NCBI GenBank assembly: GCA_021203515.1 | Contig: JAJQAY010000012.1 | Coordinates: 1-43,759 of the forward strand | DNA length: 43,759 nt | Source of the DNA: Bacteroides sp. | Lineage (GTDB): Bacteria; Bacteroidota; Bacteroidia; Bacteroidales; Bacteroidaceae | Direction of reading: 5' to 3' | Part shown: positions 38,481-43,759 of the stretch, piece after piece | How the letters are laid out: the number at the start of each line of letters is the position of its first letter | How positions within the stretch are numbered: position 1 is the first letter of the stretch | Position numbers and translations under genes: made by a program | The notes under the pieces: generated by a model | The model's input: only the letters and a program-made list of their open reading frames with translations | Database searches by the model: none | Told to the model about the DNA's origin: nothing

Positions 38481-39068
38481 ATGATGGAATATAGTAATGA
38501 AGATACCTATTTATTGATTGCCTTGCGAAGAGGAGAAACGATGGCCTTTGATAGTATATTTAAAAAATACTATCCGGTTCTTTGTGCATATGGAAGTAGA
38601 TTTGTTGACTATGAAGAAGCTGAAGAAATAGCAGGCGATGCTATCTTATGGCTATGGGAACATCGTGAAACGTATCAGATAGAGACTTCTTTAGGCAGAT
38701 ATTTACTCAAATCAGTATATAATAGATCTCTTAATTGTATTAAACAGAAACATCTGAAAAGTCATGCGGATACCATGTTCTATGAAGAAATGGAGAAGTT
38801 GATACAAGGTGTGGAGGTATATCAGTTTCAGGAATTTTCAAAACGAATAAAGGAGGCCATAGATGCACTGCCTTCTTCCTATCGGGAAGCTTTTATGATG
38901 CACCGCTTTTCTAAAATAAGTTATAAAGAGATAGCTGATGAACTGGGAGTATCTACCAAAATAGTAGCTTACCGCATACAGCAAGCAACCAAGTTGCTTC
39001 GGAAAGAACTTTCAGATCTTTTACCTATACTTTTAATCTTCCTTCATAATGATCAGACATTGCATTGA
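38481..39068 (+). CDS. ECF sigma factor (FecI-like) of the PUL
   Basis: Alternative RNA polymerase sigma-70-like factor, 195 residues. I start at ATG 38481 (MMEYSNEDTYLLIALRRGE); an upstream in-frame ATG at 38421 gives a non-conserved extension. Region 2 is seen as AFDSIFKKYYPVLCAYGSRFV and EEIAGDAILWLWEHRE. Region 4 is IDALPSSYREAFMMHRFSKISYKEIADELGVSTKIVAYRI, a clear helix-turn-helix. Divergent from the anti-sigma gene, the standard layout for ECF-controlled (often host-glycan) PULs. This is the only PUL gene with no lesion. Confidence 0.92.
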   Translation: MMEYSNEDTYLLIALRRGETMAFDSIFKKYYPVLCAYGSRFVDYEEAEEIAGDAILWLWEHRETYQIETSLGRYLLKSVYNRSLNCIKQKHLKSHADTMFYEEMEKLIQGVEVYQFQEFSKRIKEAIDALPSSYREAFMMHRFSKISYKEIADELGVSTKIVAYRIQQATKLLRKELSDLLPILLIFLHNDQTLH

Positions 39069-39178
39069 ATTAGTTGATGACTGTTTAATAATCAGTAATT
39101 GTTGAATATATTAAGATTGTAGGTATGAAGTACCTTAAAAATGACTGCATAGCTCTTATTAGAATAGAATAAATTGAC

Positions 39179-39186
39179 TATATTTG
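39179..39186 (+). promoter_or_regulatory. trxA promoter, -7 element
   Basis: TATATTTG, an exact TAnnTTTG match, 57 bases before the trxA ATG. The -33 region is not clear. Confidence 0.5.
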
Positions 39187-39243
39187 TAGCGCATTAGATG
39201 CGAAGTTATATATTTAATAATTAATACTTAATATTTTACAGGA

Positions 39244-39558
39244 ATGGCTTTAGAAATTACAGACAGCAACTATAAAGAAATCCTTGCAGAAGGTAAGCCG
39301 GTTGTGATAGATTTTTGGGCTCCTTGGTGCGGACCTTGCAAGATGGTAGGCCCTATTATTGAAGAGTTGGCAACCGAATATGAAGGTAAAGTCCTTATCG
39401 GCAAGTGTGATGTGGATGAAAATAGTGAGGTAGCTGCAGAATATGGTATCCGCAATATTCCTACCGTGTTGTTCTTCAAAAACGGAGAACAGGTGGACAA
39501 GCGGGTAGGTTCTGCCGGCAAACCGGTATTCGCAGATAAGATAAAAGCCTTATTATAA
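39244..39558 (+). CDS. trxA: Thioredoxin
   Basis: Cytosolic protein-disulfide reductase, 104 residues, standard length. Active site W28-C29-G30-P31-C32-K33, preceded by VVIDFWAP. The cis-Pro is in NIPTVLFFKNG, and the C-terminal KIKALL helix closes the fold. It is followed after 20 bases by the acidic protein gene and then a strong terminator, so the two form a short operon. No lesion. Confidence 0.97.
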   Translation: MALEITDSNYKEILAEGKPVVIDFWAPWCGPCKMVGPIIEELATEYEGKVLIGKCDVDENSEVAAEYGIRNIPTVLFFKNGEQVDKRVGSAGKPVFADKIKALL

Positions 39559-39578
39559 CCCTTTAAAAACAAAAGATT

Positions 39579-39911
39579 ATGGGACTGGAAGACGATTTTT
39601 TAGGAAACGATGTCGATGATGAAAAGACCATCGAGTACATCAAGAACTATTTGCCGCAGGAGTTGAAGGAGAAGTTCTCTGACGACGAATTCTATTATTT
39701 TCTCGATTTGATTGACGAGTATTATTCCGAGAGCGGCGTCCTTGATGCCCAGCCCGACGAAGACGGATGCATTGAAATCGACTTGGGAAAAATCGTGGAT
39801 TACATCGTTAAGGAAGCCCATAAGGACGAAGTGGGTGAGTATGATCCGGAAGAAATCCTGTTCATCGTGCAAGGCGAAATGGAATATACGGAGTCTCTGG
39901 ATGAGGAATAA
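39579..39911 (+). CDS. Small acidic protein of unknown function
   Basis: 110 residues with a very high Asp/Glu content (MGLEDDFLGNDVDDEKTIEYI, DDEFYYFLDLIDEYY, EDGCIEIDLGKIVDYIV). No signal peptide, membrane segment or known catalytic motif was seen. Predicted cytosolic, mostly helical. I do not recognise a named family. It is co-transcribed with trxA and ends just before a terminator; linkage to trxA may hint at redox or protein-quality roles, but that is speculation. Confidence 0.8.
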   Translation: MGLEDDFLGNDVDDEKTIEYIKNYLPQELKEKFSDDEFYYFLDLIDEYYSESGVLDAQPDEDGCIEIDLGKIVDYIVKEAHKDEVGEYDPEEILFIVQGEMEYTESLDEE

Positions 39912-39935
39912 CCGGAGATTTCGATGATAAAAGAG

Positions 39936-39968
39936 AAGGTGCAGACTTAATAATCTGCGCCTTTTTTT
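39936..39968 (+). terminator. Intrinsic terminator of the trxA operon
   Basis: Stem AAGGTGCAGA (39936-39945) with TCTGCGCCTT (39954-39963), one G-T pair, followed by seven T (39962-39968). It lies between the plus-strand trxA operon and the minus-strand tsaE operon. Confidence 0.9.
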
Positions 39969-39974
39969 ATTCTT

Positions 39975-40190
39975 TTATGCCGGAGACGTGTTCAGGAAGA
40001 AGAACACGGACATGCTGATAAGTATAATTCCCAATACCCCGTAGAACCAACGAGCTTGCCGTCGCCCCACGTTTTGTACGACGAACTGAGAGTTGCGGGC
40101 GGTAAAGAACCAATTCCAATTCAATATTGCAGCCAGCAGAGATATAATTCCGGCTACGGCGAAGATACCTTGAACGATGTATTGACTCAT
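39975..40190 (-). CDS. Small two-helix membrane protein, Imm17-like
   Basis: 71 residues, two hydrophobic helices (about 4-26 and 48-68) around a loop with [28 protein letters not shown]. Size and the R-x-x-R-x-F/W-Y-G-x-x-G pattern resemble the immunity-17 family of small membrane proteins in Bacteroidetes; I am only moderately sure. Its start overlaps the end of tsaE by 4 bases (ATGA), so the two are translationally coupled. No toxin gene is nearby. Confidence 0.6.
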   Translation of the reverse strand: MSQYIVQGIFAVAGIISLLAAILNWNWFFTARNSQFVVQNVGRRQARWFYGVLGIILISMSVFFFLNTSPA

Positions 40191-40612
40191 TCGAAGTTTT
40201 CCATAGTTAGTTTGCGCTCACCGTTCTCCACTTCTTCGATAGTGACCTTGATGGTGTTGCCCGGCAGGAGTTCTTCAATCAGTTCCGGCCATTCTATGAA
40301 GCAAAGCGCACCGCTATAAAGATAATCTTCGTATCCCATATCATACACCTCTTCGAGCTTCTTGATGCGATAGAAGTCGAAATGATAAATCAGTTCTCCG
40401 GCAATGTCCGAACGGTATTCGTTTACGATGGCAAAGGTGGGGGAGGTGATTACGTCGGACACGCCGAGTTCTTCACAAACAGCCTTGATAAAGGTGGTCT
40501 TGCCTGCTCCCATTTTGCCGTAGAGGGCAAAGACGGTGTTGTCGCCCATTGCTTCGATGAACTGGCGGGCGGCTTCGTGGATATGGTCTAATGACTGAAT
40601 TTTGATTTCCAT
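40187..40612 (-). CDS. tsaE: tRNA threonylcarbamoyladenosine biosynthesis ATPase TsaE
   Basis: P-loop ATPase that works with TsaB, TsaC and TsaD to make t6A37 in ANN-decoding tRNAs. 141 residues. Walker A is G32-K-M-G-A-G-K38-T-T. The following switch-like [10 protein letters not shown] and YHFDFYRI are family markers, and the tail has [14 protein letters not shown]. It overlaps the Imm17-like gene by 4 bases. Upstream lies a CACAGATTA inverted repeat, and a possible -7 element (TATCTTTG, 40733-40740) sits inside the end of the permease gene. Confidence 0.95.
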   Translation of the reverse strand: MEIKIQSLDHIHEAARQFIEAMGDNTVFALYGKMGAGKTTFIKAVCEELGVSDVITSPTFAIVNEYRSDIAGELIYHFDFYRIKKLEEVYDMGYEDYLYSGALCFIEWPELIEELLPGNTIKVTIEEVENGERKLTMENFE

Positions 40613-40634
40613 GTGTATGCTTTGTATTGATTTT

Positions 40635-40715
40635 CACCACAGATTACACAGATTAACACAGATTCTTTAATAAGTCAGAATACAAAATCTGTGTTAATCT
40701 GTGTAATCTGTGGTG
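40635..40715. repeat. Perfect 30-base inverted repeat (CACAGATTA family)
   Basis: Left arm 40635-40664 and right arm 40686-40715 are exact reverse complements and almost the same as the element at 9031-9102, but with a different 21-base loop. The right arm ends 5 bases from the permease stop, the same spacing as at pyrH. Confidence 0.85.
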
Positions 40716-40720
40716 AGTAT

Positions 40721-41536
40721 TTATTTCCGTTGCAAAGATAGATAAAAACTTTTTCCTCCTTTACAAATTGCGTAAATAATAATGGAGAAGAAGATGATGG
40801 CGGCACCCGAAGGCACGTTCAGATAAAACGAAATCAGCAATCCGCCCAGGCAACTGAGGTAGCCGATGCCGATAGACAGCCAGATGATGCGGTGGAACCG
40901 GTATGAGAAGAGGTTCGCCGTCATTTGCGGAATGGTAAGCAACGAAATTACCAGCACGATGCCCACCATGCGCAGGCAGGCCACAATGATCAGTGCGATA
41001 AACATCATCAGCACATATTCGAACGCTTGCACCGGGATGCCTTGCGAACGGGCAAACTCACGGTCGAAAGCTACGTAAATGATGGGATGCAGGTATAGCA
41101 CGAAGAACAGGATTAGAATTACGGCAAGTCCTCCCAGCAGGGCTATATCACCAAGCGTGATTGTCAGTATATTCCCGAAAAGATAGGCCGAAAGGTCGGG
41201 GGTAAAGCCAGGCGACAAGAAAGTGAATATGATGCCCAGCGCCATTCCCAGTGTCCAGAACACGGCAATGGCGGAGTCTTCGCGCATATCTTTCCGTTTG
41301 CTGAGCCACTCCACTCCGAAAGCCGACAGTACGGCAAAAACTGCCGCCGATAAAATCGGTGAAATCCCTGCGTACAAGCCCAGTCCGATGCCGCCGAAAG
41401 AAGCGTGCGTCAGTCCTCCGCTGATGAATACCAACCGCCGCGTAACGATGTACGTGCCGATAAGCCCGCAAACAATGCTTGCCAGCAGGCTGCCGACGAG
41501 GGCATGTTGGAAGAAAGTATATTGCAGTAAATCCAT
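40721..41536 (-). CDS. Metal ABC transporter permease (ZnuB/MntB family)
   Basis: Inner-membrane permease for a divalent metal (Zn, Mn or Fe), 271 residues from ATG 41534-41536. About eight or nine membrane helices. The family marks IGTYIVTRRLVFISGGLTHASFGGIGLG (the conserved SHAxxxG-type helix) and RMVGIVLVISLLTIPQMTA are clear. No ATPase or binding-protein gene is in the window, so partners must be elsewhere. The neighbouring upstream gene encodes a membrane protein with a Cys/His cluster, compatible with metal biology. Intact. Confidence 0.9.
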   Translation of the reverse strand: MDLLQYTFFQHALVGSLLASIVCGLIGTYIVTRRLVFISGGLTHASFGGIGLGLYAGISPILSAAVFAVLSAFGVEWLSKRKDMREDSAIAVFWTLGMALGIIFTFLSPGFTPDLSAYLFGNILTITLGDIALLGGLAVILILFFVLYLHPIIYVAFDREFARSQGIPVQAFEYVLMMFIALIIVACLRMVGIVLVISLLTIPQMTANLFSYRFHRIIWLSIGIGYLSCLGGLLISFYLNVPSGAAIIFFSIIIYAICKGGKSFYLSLQRK

Positions 41537-41551
41537 AAACAAAAATTGTTT

Positions 41552-41624
41552 TTAGGTATTAGGTATTAACCATGCGGCATCATTGCGCAGCCTTAATACC
41601 TAATACTTAAAACCTAATACCTAA
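41552..41624. repeat. Inverted repeat with tandem TTAGGTA arms and GGCTGCGC centre
   Basis: Left arm 41552-41569 and right arm 41593-41624 are built from TTAGGTA/TAATACCTAA heptads. The centre holds GCGCAGCC (41585-41592), the complement of GGCTGCGC found in the ACGCAGATTA elements. The right arm overlaps the TAG stop of the upstream gene. Confidence 0.8.
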
Positions 41625-42037
41625 TTTCGTCTTTCTCCGATAATCAGAAACACCTCATCCTTTATATTGTCCGGCAAGGCGATGCCCCGTAGTTGCAGAC
41701 TGCGTACCCAACCGGCTACATCGGTATCCTGCATCGTATAAAAGATGTCGCGAAACTCCTCTTCCTGTTCGGAAGTATATCCGTCGGGACTGGTGCCTAT
41801 GTATTTGTCCAGTTCCTCGTCATCATAATATTCTATCTTTTTACTGACGGCCGCCAACAGGCTGTCGCGCTCGCAAACTTCGTGCTGTCCGCAGCACTCC
41901 GTGTCTACTTCCGTTACTTCGGGCATAGCGTCCAGTTCGCCGCGGTCAATCTTCTTTTGCAGGTGCCGGTTGCGCACTATTCCCGTCACGGCAGCAATGA
42001 GGGCGAGGCCAATCAAGCTAATAATCAATATCCACAT
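41621..42037 (-). CDS. Single-pass membrane protein with CC-x2-H-x3-C motif, function unknown
   Basis: 138 residues from ATG 42035-42037. This start is chosen because the hydrophobic helix MWILIISLIGLALIAAVTGIV follows directly and a -7 element lies 43 bases upstream. After the helix comes a polar region with ECCGQHEVCERDSLL (a compact Cys/Cys/His/Cys cluster that could bind a metal), then an acidic helical region, YYDDEELDKYIGTSPDGYTSEQEEEF, and a C-terminal segment ending in GERRN. I do not recognise a named family. It lies between aroA and a metal ABC permease on the same strand. The stop codon is part of a repeat element. Confidence 0.7.
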   Translation of the reverse strand: MWILIISLIGLALIAAVTGIVRNRHLQKKIDRGELDAMPEVTEVDTECCGQHEVCERDSLLAAVSKKIEYYDDEELDKYIGTSPDGYTSEQEEEFRDIFYTMQDTDVAGWVRSLQLRGIALPDNIKDEVFLIIGERRN

Positions 42038-42079
42038 GAAGTTTCCTTTCTCTGAAAAAATGTGTCTTGTAATAGAACG

Positions 42080-42087
42080 GACAAAGA
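42080..42087 (-). promoter_or_regulatory. Putative promoter of the 41621-42037 gene, -7 element
   Basis: Minus strand TATCTTTG, an exact TAnnTTTG match, 43 bases before the ATG at 42037. Confidence 0.5.
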
Positions 42088-42139
42088 TACACATTGTTCG
42101 GCAGATTTCCCGTATGTTCGGAGGTTTTTCCCGTTGCCT

Positions 42140-42233
42140 GCCGCAGACGTCACCCCGGGGAAGACTTCCTTTACCTCGGGGGTGAACGCCCGTTACCTCT
42201 GGGGTAAATGTCCGGTAAATGTAAGGCGCTGAT
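42140..42233. repeat. Tandem GC-rich hairpin units plus 24-base repeat, copy 2
   Basis: Three imperfect units of the form TTACC...GGGGTGAA or GGGGTAAATG (for example TTACCTCTGGGGTAA) run from about 42150 to 42209. The 24-base repeat shared with 99-122 follows at 42210-42233. The block ends 13 bases from the aroA stop and carries no gene. Confidence 0.6.
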
Positions 42234-42246
42234 AACTAGCCCAGTG

Positions 42247-43533
42247 TTATATAATCTTGAACCCGGCTTCCCGCAAGTCTTCCCAATAGCCCGGATAAGA
42301 TTTGGACACCACTTGCGGCTCGTCAATCTGCACTTGGGGCAGCACGAGGCAGGCAGGAGCAAAGGCCATTGCCATGCGATGGTCTTCGTAGGTGGCAATG
42401 ACGGGAGCGGCTTCGGCAGGACAGCGCTCACCGTTCCAGAGCAGGATGCTGTCTTGTTCGGAACGTACCACATACCCTAGCTTGTGCAACTCTGTGATGA
42501 GGGCGGTGATGCGGTCGGTTTCCTTTATCTTGAGGCTTTGCAGGCCGGTGAAGCGGAAGGGGATGTTCATCAGGCAGCAAGTCACGACAAAGGTTTGCGC
42601 AAGGTCGGGAATATCTACCATGTCTTCTACGAGGCGGGCAACGGGAGTACCCATGCGGGTCAGCCGCACGCCACGGTCGGTATATTCCGTCCGTACGCCG
42701 AGGCGGGAAAAGACTTCCGCACCGCGGCTGTCGCCCTGATAGCTGCGGGGGAACAGGCCGAGGAGTTCCACTTCGGATACGAACTTCCATTCCCTTTCTT
42801 CTTCTTCTTTATCGCTTTTTGCTTTTTTCGTTTCATTACTTATATCCGACAGCGCCAGGATTTGATACCAGTAAGACGCTGCGCTCCAATCACTCTCCAC
42901 CGTAAAAGACACGTCGCGATAGCCGCCCGGATACACAGTGATGCTGCTGTCCGAAGTCCATTCGGCACGACCGCCGAAGTCGCGCATCAGTTGCAGCGTC
43001 AGGTTGATGTAGGGGCGGGAAACGATGTCGCCCGTCAGGTGCAGGCGCAGACCTTTGGGCAGTACGGCTCCTATCATCAGCAGGGCGGAGATATATTGCG
43101 AACTTACGTTTCCGGCAAGGGATATTTCTTCTCCTTTCAGTTCTTTACCCGTGATGTGCAGGGGTGGGAAACCTTCGTTGCCTACATATTCTATCTGTGC
43201 GCCGAGTTCACGCAACGCATCTACCAGAATGCGGATGGGGCGTTGCTGCATGCGTTGCGTGCCAGTGATGATGCGCTTGCCGGGTGTCACGCTGAGGTAA
43301 GCCGTGAGAAAGCGCATCGCCGTTCCGGCGGCAAGGATGTCGATATGCTCCGGATTGCCGTCGAGGGCACGTATCATGACGCGGGTATCGTCGCAATCGC
43401 TCAGGTTGCAGGGCGTGAGACTGCCGTGGGCAAGGACGTGCAGGATAAGTGCACGGTTACTGATGCTTTTAGAGGCCGGCAGTTGGATGGCGGCATGTAG
43501 CGGAGCGGTAGGGGCTGAGACGGTATATTGCAT
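42247..43533 (-). CDS. aroA: 3-phosphoshikimate 1-carboxyvinyltransferase (EPSP synthase)
   Basis: Sixth step of the shikimate pathway: transfers enolpyruvate from PEP to shikimate-3-phosphate. 428 residues with the EPSP-synthase double-domain pattern. Seen: PASKSISNRALIL (phosphate/PEP site), LAAGTAMRFLTAYL, QRPIRILVDAL, VSSQYISALLMIG, DIPDLAQTF, KIKETDRITAL, and YEDHRMAMAFA near the C-terminus. A charged insertion, ETKKAKSDKEEEEREWK, about residue 235, follows ILALSDIS and looks like a surface loop that makes the protein slightly long. A -7 element lies upstream and hairpin-rich sequence downstream. Intact. Confidence 0.96.
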   Translation of the reverse strand: MQYTVSAPTAPLHAAIQLPASKSISNRALILHVLAHGSLTPCNLSDCDDTRVMIRALDGNPEHIDILAAGTAMRFLTAYLSVTPGKRIITGTQRMQQRPIRILVDALRELGAQIEYVGNEGFPPLHITGKELKGEEISLAGNVSSQYISALLMIGAVLPKGLRLHLTGDIVSRPYINLTLQLMRDFGGRAEWTSDSSITVYPGGYRDVSFTVESDWSAASYWYQILALSDISNETKKAKSDKEEEEREWKFVSEVELLGLFPRSYQGDSRGAEVFSRLGVRTEYTDRGVRLTRMGTPVARLVEDMVDIPDLAQTFVVTCCLMNIPFRFTGLQSLKIKETDRITALITELHKLGYVVRSEQDSILLWNGERCPAEAAPVIATYEDHRMAMAFAPACLVLPQVQIDEPQVVSKSYPGYWEDLREAGFKII

Positions 43534-43580
43534 GGTGGTGTTCGTTAATTTACGGTGGTAAAAGTTTTGTTATTCTGCTA

Positions 43581-43588
43581 CAAAAGTA
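43581..43588 (-). promoter_or_regulatory. Putative aroA promoter, -7 element
   Basis: Minus strand TACTTTTG fits TAnnTTTG, 48 bases before the aroA ATG. The remaining right edge (43589-43759) shows no gene. Confidence 0.45.
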
Positions 43589-43759
43589 AAATAAATCTTT
43601 GGGAAATGGAAGAATGTTCCTAAAATGAACAGTCTTGCTTAAATATGTGATGCACAAGGTTTGCGGAAACATCGCACTTTTGCACTCGAAAGAATAATAT
43701 AATGATTCGGAATTGCCTGTTTTAATCTTGCATAATTCAAATAAAAGTTGTATCTTTAT

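Noticed and set aside
5851..40715. Inverted repeats as insertion-sequence ends
   Set aside because: Less than 100 bases in all, no transposase frame and no clear target duplication; a MITE- or REP-like nature is possible but not shown.
42484..43500. Long open frame (338 codons) on the plus strand over aroA
   Set aside because: Antisense shadow of aroA; the minus strand holds all the EPSP-synthase motifs.

Overview
The window looks like a chromosomal segment from a Bacteroides-type gut bacterium (order Bacteroidales). Evidence: a SusC/SusD polysaccharide-utilisation locus (PUL) with an ECF sigma / FecR anti-sigma pair, S-type sulfatases, BACON and STN domains, DUF4834 next to pssA-psd, and many promoters carrying the Bacteroides -7 element TAnnTTTG instead of a TATAAT box. 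I do not name a species. No rRNA, tRNA, CRISPR array, integrase or intact transposase was seen.

Layout. 1-7076: a broken acyltransferase gene, then (minus strand) a tripartite RND efflux operon of adaptor, pump and TolC-like channel, with a nonsense codon in the adaptor. 7387-9818: housekeeping genes rsgA, frr, pyrH. 9996-14766: a copper P-type ATPase carrying a CopZ-like C-terminal domain, a BACON plus zinc-metalloprotease lipoprotein, and a frameshifted membrane protein. 14983-17402: birA, a YjbR/MmcQ-like gene, yraN, a small conserved gene with an in-frame stop, and tadA. 17579-21590: a frameshifted GH36 alpha-galactosidase, DUF4834, pssA, psd. 21764-25561: dnaE. 25659-39068: a 13 kb PUL (sulfatase, GH2, sulfatase, SusD, SusC, FecR, ECF sigma). 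39244-43533: trxA, an acidic protein, an Imm17-like small membrane protein, tsaE, a metal ABC permease, a Cys/His-motif membrane protein, aroA.

The most striking feature is gene damage. I count 15 lesions (10 single-base indels, nearly all in short homopolymers, and 5 in-frame stops) in 11 genes, while about 23 kb of other genes, including dnaE, pyrH, frr, birA, tadA, pssA, psd and aroA, is clean. Every structural PUL gene from fecR to the distal sulfatase is broken; only the sigma gene is whole. This points to real decay of accessory functions under relaxed selection, although assembly error must be excluded with raw reads.

The second theme is a set of intergenic palindromes whose arms are tandem 7-9 base units. 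Several sit within 0-6 bases of a stop codon, between co-directional genes, and four copies with different arms share the central octamer GGCTGCGC. They are not classical terminators, because no U-tract follows, and they may be a REP- or MITE-like 3'-UTR family.
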